Source: Halapricum hydrolyticum (GTDB lineage: Archaea > Halobacteriota > Halobacteria > Halobacteriales > Haloarculaceae). Taken from it: a stretch of DNA of 64,000 nt. A program made the position numbers and the translations under genes. Shown here one piece after another: positions 1-8,002 of the stretch. The notes beneath the pieces are model-generated. The model saw only the letters and a list, made by a program, of their open reading frames with translations. It did no database searches and had not been told where the DNA came from. The stretch lies in contig NZ_JAOPKC010000008.1 of the NCBI RefSeq assembly GCF_025517535.1, positions 1-64,000 of the forward strand, given 5' to 3'. The stretch's first letter is position 1, and every line of letters begins with the position of its first letter.

Positions 1-88
1 ATTCCGACCCAAACACATCTAGCGGAATCATTCGTGTCGGGCACCGCTGCCGCGGTGCCCTTGTCCTCTTCGACTCCGCAGCGACCGC

Positions 89-501
89 TCAGCAGTATCC
101 ACAATCTCCTACGGATGAGCGTTCGACTAATGTCTGTCGCCCGCACACGAGTGCGCGGGCTTCCCTGACCTCATCGGTTGGGACGTAGCTTTCCGGCACT
201 GAGTTCAACCGGACCATCCGCGCTATCTCTTTGGCGTCGATGCGATCAGTCTTCTTGTCCGACTGAGCGATCTGGTTCAGTTCCTTCGGATGGGCAACAG
301 TCACATCCAAATGTTCCGACAGCGTACCGTGGATGTGGTAGTATTGCTGGTCACTTCGAGTGCGGCTTTAGCGCCAGCGTACCGCTGAGCGAGATCGTCA
401 AGGTTCGCGCTTCCGACGCGAACCTCTTCGACGATCTCACCAACCTCATCCATGACTGCCACCTGTGCGTACCGTTTGTGGACATCAATTCCAAGGTACA
501 T
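89..501 (-). pseudogene. IS110-family transposase, frameshifted N-terminal part
   Basis: The start at 501 reads MYLGIDVHKRYAQVAV, the typical opening of the DEDD catalytic domain of haloarchaeal IS110 transposases. The frame breaks near position 345 after AALEVTSN: one base is missing from what should be an N-Y-Y-H-I-H codon run. Coding continues in another frame as LDVTVAHPKELNQIAQSDKKTDRIDAKEIARMV and on to REARALVCGRQ. Similarity fades after that and a stop follows at about 89, so the C-terminal part with the serine motif is absent. A strong 9-bp hairpin (arms 39-47 and 52-60) lies just beyond the truncation and may belong to another element. The copy cannot make a functional transposase. 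Confidence 0.85.
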
Positions 502-1140
502 AATCTGTTCACCCGAGACACCAGTGCGTGAAGCAGAGATGCACCTATTCAGGCTTTCCCGACTGCCGCTTTCGGCGCAGTCGGGCTGTAACGCCCATGG
601 CTCGGCTTCCTTCACACACGGGCCAGTCAGCTGCACGTGCTCTGCGGCACGGCACGACCGTCAGTCTCTTGCGCCCATGCTTTGTGTCACGCTCTCATGG
701 GGTAGCAACGTTTCCATCGAGTCAGCTGCGCCGACCGGCGCAGCAGCACCCGCCAGAGTGCTGTCTTGATTCTATCAAACCACTTCACTAACGTCGAGTG
801 ATGCGAGAGATCGGCCGGTTCAAGGCCGATCTCCCCGAGAATATGGTGACATCTCGCTCAGTAGGTCCAACGTTTCTCGGTAGGAATTCTCCAAGTAAAC
901 CCGCAGATAATGCAGCGATACGACGGCGTAATCGGCGAAGCCGCCACCCTCCTCGGGGGCGGCGACTTCGCCTCGGCCACCAACAACATTTTTAGCTAAC
1001 TAAACGACTTGACTCGTGAAGCGGGAAATTTTCGACATAGAGCATCGGCGATTTCCCGCTTCATCTTCCTAGTTCTAACGGTCCAAACCGACGCTATCCA
1101 GCTATTCACCAGAGCCACTTCTTTCGATATGGTCAACGTT
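502..1140. other. Intergenic mosaic of IS and gene remnants
   Basis: There is no intact gene here. On the minus strand, about 774-661 reads a short open frame ending ETLLPHESVTQSMGARD followed by a stop, which resembles the hydrophilic tail of haloarchaeal TnpB proteins. It is followed by a hairpin (arms CCCGACTGC at 558-566 and GCAGTCGGG at 577-585) like an IS200/IS605 right end. A 10-bp hairpin (arms 807-816 and 824-833) lies further on. On the plus strand, 911-997 reads MQRYDGVIGEAATLLGGGDF followed by ASATNNIFS and a stop, which looks like the end of a lost protein of unknown identity. Confidence 0.4.
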
Positions 1141-2949
1141 CTATCCGCTTCGCGACTGAATCGCATACAGCTCCGCATATTGCCCACCTTGATCGATCAA
1201 CTCCTCGTGTTCTCCAGTTTCGACAATCTCGCCTGCATCCACCGAGTAAATACGATCCGCGTTCTTCACTGTCGAGAGCCGATGTGCGATACCGATCATC
1301 GCGTAATCACGGTCCATATTCTCGATTGACTGCTGGACCTCTTTCTCCAAATTCGAGTCAAGATCGCTCGTCGCCTCGTCTAGCACCAGCACATCGGCGT
1401 CTTTCAACAACGCCCGAGCCAGCGCCACCCGCTGACGCTGTCCACCTGACAGCCGAACGCCGTCGTCGCCCAGTTGCGTCTCGTATCCATCCGGCAGGTC
1501 ACCGAAGAACTCGTCCACCTTGGCGACCCGAACCACTCTGTCGAGTTCTCCTTCAGCAACGTCTCGGTTCCCAATCGTCAGGTTGTACCGTAAGGTGTCG
1601 TTGAAAATAAACGGATCTTGCCGCACGACAGCGATTCGTGAGCGCCACTCGTCAATATCCATCTCGTAGATTGACCGACCGTTCACCCGGATCTCTCCGG
1701 AGTCCGGTTCGTACATTCGAAGCAAAAGTGAGACAATCGTCGACTTCCCGGCCCCGGACTGGCCGACGAACCCGACGAACTCGCCTTTTTCGAACTCGAA
1801 GGACACACCTGAGATGGCCTCTTCTTCTTGTCCCTCATAGGAGAAGCACACATCGTCGAACTCAACTGTCCGAATCTCGTCTGGAGTGGGTTCCGATTTG
1901 TCCGTCGGCTCGGTATTACGCTCAAGTTCATCAATGAATTTCTGTGTCCGGACCAAGTGAGGCAGATTGTTCTCGATCCTGTAGAGTTTCGAGTTCAAGT
2001 TGCTCGCTTTCGGCCCAAGTCGGAACATCGCGAACAGGAACACACCGAGCGAACCAAGCGAGAGGTTCGCGAATGTCAGTGCGACATAAATCAGCACAAA
2101 CACCGATACCGCAGTCAGCAGATTGTAGAAGTTCTTGATCGCCTGCTCGTTACGTCGCAGCGTGACAAGCGAACCAGCGTATTGATTCACTGCATCAGTG
2201 AAATCATCAAAAAGTTCGCTCTTCAGTCCGAACAGCTTGGTATCACGGATCCCCTGTGTCCCGGCCTGCGCAGCCTGCTGGACCCGCTCGTTGGCATCTG
2301 CAACCTCGTCTCCAAGGTCGTACCCTGGTTCGATAACAAACCGGAACAACACCGCAAAACCGCCGAGAAACACCAGTGCGAAGAGGGTAAGAAGCGGTGC
2401 AATGACTAGCGCAACTAGGAGGTACATCAGTGTCAAGAACCCCTGTTCGATGAAGTCAATCACATGTCGGATCGTCCGTCCTGCGTATTCGGACTGCGTG
2501 ACGATCGCATTCAGTATATCATCAGACCCCTCTTGGTCGAAGTACTCAATCCGCGCATCAAGTGCATGATCGAACGACTCTCGCTGCAAGAATCGCGTGT
2601 AATCGATCGAGAGCGCGCTCCGCATCCACCGCACGAAGAACGTCAGTGTCCACCGCACGGTCAGCACGGCACTCACGCCGACGATGACGAATCCCAGCGT
2701 AAACGGAATCCCAAGGAACTCGTAGGCACGGACGAACGCCAGCATAATGCCGTCGGCCTGCTGGGCCGGATCGCCAGGCGATTGCACGATCTCGACGATC
2801 GGGAGGATAAATCCGAGGCCAACCCCCTCTAGTAGCGCCGCGAAGACCCCGCCGATGATGATCGCCGCAGTGAGACGCGGCCGGTATTTCGCAACCCGGA
2901 TCAGTGCCTGGAGTTGCTCGCGCCGACCGATGTCTGCTGTGTCACTCAT
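1141..2949 (-). CDS. ABC exporter, fused membrane and ATPase domains
   Basis: The product is a 602-residue half-transporter of the MsbA/lipid-flippase exporter class. The N-terminal half carries about six membrane helices. The C-terminal half is a complete nucleotide-binding domain: Walker A GQSGAGKST near residue 398, Q-loop VRQDP, signature LSGGQRQR near 501, Walker B VLVLDEATSDLD near 521 and H-loop IAHRLS near 555. All catalytic residues are visible, so it should be active, probably as a homodimer. Substrate cannot be read from sequence. In haloarchaea such genes often sit beside surface-glycan genes, and an epimerase and a sugar transferase lie downstream, so a lipid-linked glycan is one possibility. 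Confidence 0.9.
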   Translation of the reverse strand: MSDTADIGRREQLQALIRVAKYRPRLTAAIIIGGVFAALLEGVGLGFILPIVEIVQSPGDPAQQADGIMLAFVRAYEFLGIPFTLGFVIVGVSAVLTVRWTLTFFVRWMRSALSIDYTRFLQRESFDHALDARIEYFDQEGSDDILNAIVTQSEYAGRTIRHVIDFIEQGFLTLMYLLVALVIAPLLTLFALVFLGGFAVLFRFVIEPGYDLGDEVADANERVQQAAQAGTQGIRDTKLFGLKSELFDDFTDAVNQYAGSLVTLRRNEQAIKNFYNLLTAVSVFVLIYVALTFANLSLGSLGVFLFAMFRLGPKASNLNSKLYRIENNLPHLVRTQKFIDELERNTEPTDKSEPTPDEIRTVEFDDVCFSYEGQEEEAISGVSFEFEKGEFVGFVGQSGAGKSTIVSLLLRMYEPDSGEIRVNGRSIYEMDIDEWRSRIAVVRQDPFIFNDTLRYNLTIGNRDVAEGELDRVVRVAKVDEFFGDLPDGYETQLGDDGVRLSGGQRQRVALARALLKDADVLVLDEATSDLDSNLEKEVQQSIENMDRDYAMIGIAHRLSTVKNADRIYSVDAGEIVETGEHEELIDQGGQYAELYAIQSRSG

Positions 2950-3189
2950 TGATAGGTGGATTCCTCTCTCGGACTTTATACTCGTTGATTCATCGACAGC
3001 CGATAGAGTTTACCTCACGAATGGCACCAAATGTCCGCGATCTCAAACAGTACCTAGGAAAGCTCCATACGAAATCGGGACTCGATCGCGTGACCGCAGA
3101 TACAGAAGTATGCTCCGCACCAAGATCTCGATCGCACCACAACAACCAGTCAACCACCGACACCCACACCCCTCACACCGAGTGAAAAC

Positions 3190-4321
3190 TCACACCGACT
3201 CGGGGTTCTCAAGCGCTTTCACCACGATGTCGGGGTCACGAAGCAGTCGGTGCTCTAGATAACTCCCCTCACCCTGTACGCCACCAGTATGGTTGGATTC
3301 CGTCACGCCCAGAAACGCCTGTTCTTTGAGCAGCCGATACACGCGATCCTCCGAGAGCGGATCGGAGTCCACTCGATCCACGATCCGGGTATACAGATCG
3401 TAGACACGATGGGTGCGAAACGCCTCCTGTTCGGGGTTGTTCGCGGTCAGCAGCGCCAGCGCATGCAGGATGTGTTTGACGTGCGGCGTCGTCCCGCTGA
3501 CGAGTTTCTGGAAGCGGTTGATCTCGGCCTGCTGGACGGCGTCGTCGACGTGTTCGACAGACACCCGATCTAGCCCCTGCTTTTCGACAAGTCGACCGGC
3601 CTCGTAGAGCGTGTCCACGGCCTTGTGTGCGTCCCCGTGCGCTTTCGCAGCAAGCGCAGCAACCTTTGGAATGACGTCGCCATCGAGGACGCCGTCCGCA
3701 AACGCGTCAGTTCGATGCTCCAAGATGGCACGGAGCTGCCCGGCGTCGTACGGATCGAAGATCAGTTTGTTGTCCTGGAGGCTCGAATCGATCCGTTCGT
3801 TGAGTCGCTCCCGGTACTCGATCTTGTTGCTGATACAGATTGCCCCGACGTGAGCGTCCACTTTGCCACTTTCGCGGGCACGCGAGAGGCTCCGGAGCAG
3901 TTCGTCGTCGTCGAGTTTGTCGATCTCGTCGAGGATAACCACGAACACGTCAACGCGGAACTCGTCAAGAAGCTCCCAGACGATGTCACGGTAATCAGCC
4001 GCGGCAATCCCGACCCGCGGAACGTCTCGGTCCGTATCGAGCCCGGAGACGAGTTCCCGGGCCATCTCGCGACTGGCTTTCGCCTCCGTCTGGTAGTCCG
4101 AGCAGTCGACGTACGCGTACTCCAGTGACACGTCGTTCGTTCGCACCGTCTCGTGTGCTTCCCAGACACCTCGTAACGAGTGACTTCCCCGTTCCCGTCT
4201 TGCCGTAGATGATCGTCGTCTCCGGCGGACCCCCGACTGTGGCCGGACCGAGCGCCGCCCCGATCGCCTCGACCTCCTCGTCACGACCGACGACGCGTTC
4301 GAGATCGGGAACGTGACCCAC
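3190..4321 (-). pseudogene. Orc1/Cdc6 replication initiator, frameshifted
   Basis: The first frame gives VPDLERVVGRDEEVEAI and Walker A YGKTGTGKS. The second frame gives SLEYAYVDCSDYQTEAKAS, the Walker B/sensor region VVILDEIDKLDDDELLRS and a winged-helix end (FLGVTESNHTGGVQGEGSYL) typical of short accessory Cdc6 proteins. The frames separate at about 4165-4170, where the sequence GGTGTCTGG would be in register if a GT dinucleotide were restored, so a 2-bp deletion is the likely cause. The only usable start is a GTG at 4321. The open frame upstream (…TPRNECILLRVGHVP) reaches a stop without an ATG. Restoring GT would join all AAA+ motifs. As it stands the gene should give only a truncated product. 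Confidence 0.88.
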
Positions 4322-4395
4322 CCGTAGCAGAATACACTCGTTGCGAGGGGTGTGTCTGTGCTTATCAGAGGTGCCACCAGCACTAAGACAGTACA

Positions 4396-4410
4396 GATAC
4401 TAATAGTATC
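4396..4410. promoter_or_regulatory. Palindromic operator-like site in divergent promoter
   Basis: GATACT-AAT-AGTATC is a perfect 6-bp inverted repeat ending one base before the ATG at 4412. A further GATAGTATCC copy lies at 4421-4430. It sits between the orc1 pseudogene and the HTH-nucleotidyltransferase gene. Autoregulation by the HTH protein is inferred. Confidence 0.5.
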
Positions 4411-4411
4411 C

Positions 4412-5169
4412 ATGGATAAGGATAGTATCCAAAAAGGGACGACAGTGTCACTGTCGATTCCGGTCACCCACCCGGAGCTGTTCAGCCATCGTGCCACGGC
4501 GGAGCTCCTGGCAGTGCTTTCGGACAACCCGTACACGGGATTCGGCATCCGGGAGTTGAGTCGGATGATCGACTACACGCACCGAAGCGTCTCCCAGGCC
4601 GTCGCGGATCTGGAAGCTGTCGATCTCGTCACGACCGAACGAGAGGGACCGAAGAAGCTCGTCCGAATCAACAGCGATCGGCTCGAAACGCCGGACGATC
4701 CGGTCCTGTCGATCCCACATAGTGATTACTGTACGTCTGTTCCGGGTCGACCGCACTACTTCGTGCGGTCGTACCGGTAAATCGGTACAGTAATCACTAT
4801 CAGTCCGAATTCCACCGGCCGGTCCGTGATCTCCAAAGCGGACTCCGAACCGAACTGGAAGACGTCCGCGGTATCGTCCTGTTCGGTAGTGTCGCCCGCG
4901 GTGACGCCGATCGACAGAGCGACGTCGACTGTTTCGTCCTCGTCGAGGAGCAGCAGGCACTCGGGCAACAGACAGCCTATGACATCGTCGAGTCGCTCCA
5001 GAATCGGCGGTACGACGGCGATCGGTACACGTTTCACGTCCTCGTCGAGTCAGTCGAGACAACATCCCAGTACGGAGATCGATTGCGGGAGATCTTCGCG
5101 GAGGGCCTCACCCTTTTCGAGACGGAGACACTCCGGAACGTGAAACAGGAGGTGCTCACCGATGGATGA
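4412..5169 (+). pseudogene. Winged-helix/nucleotidyltransferase (MNT-type) gene split by an insertion
   Basis: The first part (4412-4720) encodes a winged helix (SIRELSRM-like segment GFGIRELSRMIDYTHRSVSQ, ending KKLVRINSDRLETPDDPVLS). An 82-bp palindrome interrupts it, after which the frame reaches a stop at 4780. The second part restarts in another frame at 4801 with QSEFHRPVRDL and contains the nucleotidyltransferase signature VLFGSVARGDADRQSDVDCF (GS-x-G and D-x-D residues intact), ending at 5169. Without the insertion the two parts join in frame as one protein of about 225 residues, the usual size of haloarchaeal HTH-NTase antitoxin-like proteins. Its partner begins at 5162 with an 8-nt overlap, the normal MNT-HEPN layout. 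Confidence 0.88.
4719..4800. mobile_element. 82-bp palindromic MITE-like insertion
   Basis: The ends are perfect 16-bp inverted repeats: ATAGTGATTACTGTAC at 4719-4734 and GTACAGTAATCACTAT at 4785-4800. Inside, 4742-4756 and 4763-4777 form a second near-perfect 15-bp stem around the loop TACTTC, so the whole element folds into one hairpin. It encodes nothing. Removing 80 bp (with one flanking AT kept) restores the reading frame of the host gene, so AT may be a 2-bp target duplication. Because AT is also complementary across the ends, this cannot be separated from the inverted repeat. Confidence 0.85.
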
Positions 5170-5347
5170 CAGCCACGTGGAAGACGCGCTCGAGAGAGCC
5201 GAACGGACGTTTCGAGAGACACGCGGGCAGACCAGCGAGACGGGACTCGACACCAACGACGAGTCGCTTGTCCGACTCCGAAAGCCGTGTCGACTCCTCG
5301 ACGCTGCGCGGACACTCCGGCAACGAAACGGCTACTACACTGCGTGA
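5162..5347 (+). pseudogene. Truncated HEPN-like partner of the MNT gene
   Basis: The 61-residue frame overlaps the end of the nucleotidyltransferase gene by 8 nt. It starts MDDSHVEDALERAERTFRET, a typical start for the helical partner in MNT-HEPN pairs. It then reads TGLDTNDESLVRLRKPCRLL and RQRNGYYTA before a stop. Intact relatives are roughly 150 residues, so the C-terminal two thirds are missing. The internal junction after RGQTSE also looks abrupt, as if two pieces of the gene were joined. The end lies inside a 51-bp tandem duplication. A toxin activity is unlikely to survive. Confidence 0.65.
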
Positions 5348-5419
5348 TAAAGCACCTGTAGCTGACGACGGCAACGAAACGGCTACTACACTGCGTGATA
5401 AAGCACCTGTAGCTGACGA
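5318..5419. repeat. 51-bp tandem duplication (two exact copies)
   Basis: The unit starting CGGCAACGAAACGGCTACTA occurs at 5318-5368 and again at 5369-5419 without mismatch. The first copy contains the stop codon of the truncated HEPN-like gene. The exact match suggests a recent slippage or unequal crossover. Confidence 0.95.
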
Positions 5420-5465
5420 CCAGCACCGGCAAAGACTGAAGACCACTGCACTGGTACGGTATACC

Positions 5466-5771
5466 ATGTCAGAGCAGATGAATACCGTTGTCTCGGGTGA
5501 CGAGTCGGAGATCCACGACGAGCCCCACATTCGAGGCCGGCGAATCAGCGTGAGTCACATCCACGCGCTGGTCGAAGAGCGCGGCCTCGACGCGCAAACA
5601 GTTGCGGACCGCTTTGATCTAACGGCCTCTGAAGTCTACTATGCACTGGCGTACTATCACGACCATCCTGAAGAGATGCGGGCAGTCGAAGAACGCCGTC
5701 GCGAGCTGCACGAAGCCGGAAAAGACGACCCGAGAACCATTACCGGCCCAGAGGACCTCCCAGAATCGTAG
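5466..5771 (+). CDS. DUF433-type antitoxin
   Basis: A 101-residue protein. The core HDEPHIRGRRISVSHIHALV followed by ERGLDAQTVADRFDLTASEVYYAL is the DUF433 helix-turn-helix fold used as antitoxin to DUF5615 (PIN-like) toxins. The ATG at 5466 is preferred to an in-frame ATG at 5478 because it sits directly after a short AT-rich promoter-like stretch. The usual partner follows 2 nt after the stop but is reduced to 20 codons, so this antitoxin is now an orphan. It may still be expressed and could act on related toxins elsewhere. Confidence 0.85.
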   Translation: MSEQMNTVVSGDESEIHDEPHIRGRRISVSHIHALVEERGLDAQTVADRFDLTASEVYYALAYYHDHPEEMRAVEERRRELHEAGKDDPRTITGPEDLPES

Positions 5772-5773
5772 TT

Positions 5774-5836
5774 ATGGAGGTGTCGTTTCTTCTTGACGAG
5801 AACATCGCGGCTCCGCTGGCTGACCTTACACATTGA
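5774..5836 (+). pseudogene. DUF5615 (PIN-like) toxin, N-terminal stub
   Basis: The frame reads MEVSFLLDENIAAPLADLTH and stops. FLLDEN with its first catalytic aspartate is the standard opening of DUF5615/Mut7-C-type toxins. It begins 2 nt after the DUF433 gene, as in intact modules. Everything after residue 20 is gone and the sequence passes directly into the promoter of the next module. Confidence 0.75.
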
Positions 5837-5856
5837 TCGACAGATTCAAGCCCGTT

Positions 5857-5873
5857 CGTAAGGAATTCTTACG
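5857..5873. promoter_or_regulatory. Palindromic operator upstream of the AbrB gene
   Basis: CGTAAG-GAATT-CTTACG is a perfect inverted repeat centred 21 bp before the ATG at 5886. The position fits autorepression by the AbrB-type antitoxin, which is inferred from how this family works. Confidence 0.55.
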
Positions 5874-5885
5874 CAAGAGGATAGT

Positions 5886-6149
5886 ATGGCATCTGACGAA
5901 CCTGCGATGACGACAGTAACCTCGAAAGGACAAGTAACGATTCCGAGCAGCCTGCGCGAGCAGTTTGGGCTGGAACAGGGAACGAAACTGATGGTCGTTC
6001 CGACAGAGTACGGACTTGTACTGAAGAAAGTTGACCTCCCGTCGGTCGAAGAGTTTCAACAGCGAGTCGAACAGCGCGCAGAAACAGTCGATGTCTCACT
6101 CGAAGAAGTCACACAGCTCGTCCACGAGGCACGGAGCGAGAATGAATGA
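5886..6149 (+). CDS. AbrB/SpoVT-family antitoxin
   Basis: An 87-residue protein. TTVTSKGQVTIPSSLREQFG at about residues 10-29 is the swapped-hairpin DNA-binding domain of SpoVT/AbrB antitoxins. The C-terminal part (VEEFQQRVEQRAETVDVSLE) is a helical toxin-binding tail. The stop codon overlaps the start of the PIN toxin gene by 4 nt, indicating translational coupling and a bicistronic toxin-antitoxin operon. A palindrome upstream is a likely operator. This is one of the intact modules in the region. Confidence 0.88.
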   Translation: MASDEPAMTTVTSKGQVTIPSSLREQFGLEQGTKLMVVPTEYGLVLKKVDLPSVEEFQQRVEQRAETVDVSLEEVTQLVHEARSENE

Positions 6150-6559
6150 GAGCAGTACTTGACACGAACGTTCTCATTTCGGGTGTGATTGCAACCGGTG
6201 TCCCACACGAGCTCCTTGTCAAGGGGTTCAACCACGAATATCAAATTGTCGTGTCTATCGAAACCCTGGCTGAGTTCCGTGATACCCTTCTCAAATATCC
6301 TGAGCGGTTCCATATGACTGAAGACGAAGTGCAAGAGGAAGTCGAAACGATTCGGTACTTTGCTGAGTTCGTGACCCCACAGGAAGACATCACGGCTGTT
6401 GAAGATGATCCGGACGACGACAAATTCCTTGAGGCAGCAGTAGCTGGCGATGTTGACTATCTCGTTTCCGGTGATGGACATCTGCTCTCGCTAGACACAT
6501 TCCGCGGCGTCGATATCGTTGAACCGAGAACCTTCTACGAAAGACTCGACGCCTCATAG
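6146..6559 (+). CDS. PIN-domain toxin (VapC-like, COG1569 type)
   Basis: A 137-residue PIN-domain ribonuclease. Acidic residues expected in the metal site are present: VLDTNVLISG at the start, ETLAEFRD in the middle and DDPDDDKFLEAAVAGDVDYL towards the end. The C-terminal VSGDGHLLSLDTFRGVDIV fits the COG1569 branch of PIN toxins. The gene overlaps its AbrB antitoxin by ATGA. It should cleave RNA when released from the antitoxin, but the target cannot be predicted from sequence. Confidence 0.88.
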   Translation: MRAVLDTNVLISGVIATGVPHELLVKGFNHEYQIVVSIETLAEFRDTLLKYPERFHMTEDEVQEEVETIRYFAEFVTPQEDITAVEDDPDDDKFLEAAVAGDVDYLVSGDGHLLSLDTFRGVDIVEPRTFYERLDAS

Positions 6560-6611
6560 CTTCTCTGTCTCCGCCAATTCGTCCCCTCACCAGTTGCCGC
6601 AAGACCTACGG

Positions 6612-6675
6612 GACGGGACTCGACACCAACGACGAGTCGCTTGTCCAACTCCGAAAGGCGTGTCGACTCCTCGAC
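6612..6675 (+). repeat. 64-bp second copy of the HEPN-like fragment
   Basis: 62 of 64 bases match 5239-5302, the part of the truncated HEPN-like gene that encodes GLDTNDESLVRLRK. Here it reads GLDTNDESLVQLRKACRLLD and then runs into unrelated sequence before the promoter of the UPF0175 gene. It is a second orphan fragment of the same gene family. Confidence 0.85.
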
Positions 6676-6785
6676 TGGCCGGAACAGTCCACCAGCACGT
6701 CTTGGAGGTCGGGACAGTCACACACAGTTTGAGAATCCCCGCTAGAACCGACGTTTTTGTATACGTTGCACACATAGTAAACGGT

Positions 6786-7076
6786 ATGGGGACGATTTCC
6801 GCACGCGTACCTGACGATCTGGAGCGTGAACTCGAGGCGTATCTCGAAGACGAGAACCTCGACCGGAGTACAGCCGTCCGCAAACTGCTCGCCGAGGGAC
6901 TCACCGAGTGGCGTCACGAGCAGGCACTCGAGCAGCTGCAAGCGGGAACCGTCTCGTTCACGCGCGCATCCGAGATCGCGGGGATGTCCGTCTGGGAGTT
7001 CGCCCAGCTCGCGAAAGACCACGATATCACGTGGGTGAGCGACGAGCACCTCGACGCCGACTTGGAGCAGCTTTGA
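6786..7076 (+). CDS. UPF0175-family antitoxin
   Basis: A 96-residue protein that begins MGTISARVPDDLERELEAYL, a ribbon-helix-helix-like start. It continues SFTRASEIAGMSVWEFAQLA, the UPF0175 helix-turn-helix core. UPF0175 proteins are antitoxins of DUF3368 PIN-like toxins, and such a gene begins immediately after the stop codon (TGA then ATG). A TATA-like stretch (TTTTTGTATA, about 6753-6762) lies at promoter distance. The module looks complete. Confidence 0.87.
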   Translation: MGTISARVPDDLERELEAYLEDENLDRSTAVRKLLAEGLTEWRHEQALEQLQAGTVSFTRASEIAGMSVWEFAQLAKDHDITWVSDEHLDADLEQL

Positions 7077-7592
7077 ATGTGGGTCTTCGACGCGACGCCG
7101 CTGATCTACCTCGCGAAGGTCGACCGACTAGGGCTCGTCGATGACCTCGCTGACCGGTGTGTCGTCCCCGAGCGCGTCTATGACGAAGTTGTGACGACCG
7201 GCCTCGAGGCAGGCTACCCGGATGCCCGTCGTATCGAGCGTGGCGTCGAAGGCGATAGCTTCGACGTCGTCACGGTCGAGTCCACGCCGTTGCTGTCACG
7301 CCTCCAGCGACAGAGCAACCTCAGTGACGCGGACGCCGCTGTGCTCGCCTGCGCCGACACACACGATGGCATCGCCGTGATGGATGAAGCGTACGGTCGT
7401 GACGTTGCAGCGGCCGAGACGATCACAACCAGAGGGACGGCATACATCGTACTCAGACTCACACAACAGGGATCGATCCGTGTCGAGGAGGCTCGAACAG
7501 TGATCGATTCGATGATCGACGAGGGATGGTATTGCGCACCGGACGTCTACGCGAAAATTCTACAAAAACTCGATTCGCTTGCCGAGCAGTGA
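7077..7592 (+). CDS. DUF3368 PIN-like toxin
   Basis: A 171-residue protein. VFDATPLIYLAKVDRLGLV at the start and LSDADAAVLACADTHDGIAV near residue 80-100 carry the acidic residues of the PIN-like fold. AVMDEAYGRDVAAAE is also typical of DUF3368. It directly abuts the UPF0175 antitoxin gene, which confirms the pairing. Family members are about 150-170 residues, so it is full length. The predicted role is an RNase toxin. Confidence 0.87.
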   Translation: MWVFDATPLIYLAKVDRLGLVDDLADRCVVPERVYDEVVTTGLEAGYPDARRIERGVEGDSFDVVTVESTPLLSRLQRQSNLSDADAAVLACADTHDGIAVMDEAYGRDVAAAETITTRGTAYIVLRLTQQGSIRVEEARTVIDSMIDEGWYCAPDVYAKILQKLDSLAEQ

Positions 7593-7692
7593 CTGTTCCG
7601 TCAACGTCCCGTAACCCCCGGGTCACGTGGTTCGAGAATTACCCCTGCCGATTTGTCGTCGATCCGCGGAACGGCTGAGCGACAATTCTTTG

Positions 7693-7711
7693 CGTACCAC
7701 CTACGTACCAC
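7693..7711. promoter_or_regulatory. Direct-repeat operator of the RHH-RelE module
   Basis: CGTACCAC occurs at 7693-7700 and 7704-7711, an 11-bp spacing that places both on the same face of the helix, just before the ATG at 7717. Ribbon-helix-helix antitoxins bind such tandem sites. Autoregulation is inferred. Confidence 0.5.
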
Positions 7712-7716
7712 GACGT

Positions 7717-7992
7717 ATGAGCACGGACGCGGACGACAACGGCGACGGGGAGATGGTGAAGTTGAACGTGAAGGTGCCAAAGCGCCTGCTCGAAGAGATT
7801 GACGAACTGGCGGAGGAGCTGGATTACACCAATCGCTCGGAGTTTGTCCGTGAGGTGCTGCGCGATACCACAGAGCCGATTCTGACGCCCGGAGCGCAGG
7901 AAGGCGTCTCCGAGGGCTACGCGGACGTGGTAGCGGGACGGACGATGTCCACGGACGAGGCTCGCGAACGCCTCGGCATCGACAAAGACTGA
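7717..7992 (+). CDS. Ribbon-helix-helix antitoxin
   Basis: A 91-residue protein. MVKLNVKVPKRLLEEIDELA and YTNRSEFVREVLRD (residues 13-50) form a MetJ/Arc ribbon-helix-helix domain: a beta strand followed by two helices. The C-terminal tail (MSTDEARERLGIDKD) would wrap the toxin. A RelE-like gene follows after 10 bp. Tandem CGTACCAC repeats lie at the promoter. Confidence 0.85.
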   Translation: MSTDADDNGDGEMVKLNVKVPKRLLEEIDELAEELDYTNRSEFVREVLRDTTEPILTPGAQEGVSEGYADVVAGRTMSTDEARERLGIDKD

Positions 7993-8002
7993 GGGCTGAA
8001 CG

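Noticed and set aside
1284..2832. Several plus-strand frames opposite the ABC exporter
   Set aside because: All are arginine/proline-rich shadows of the opposite-strand gene with no recognisable domain.
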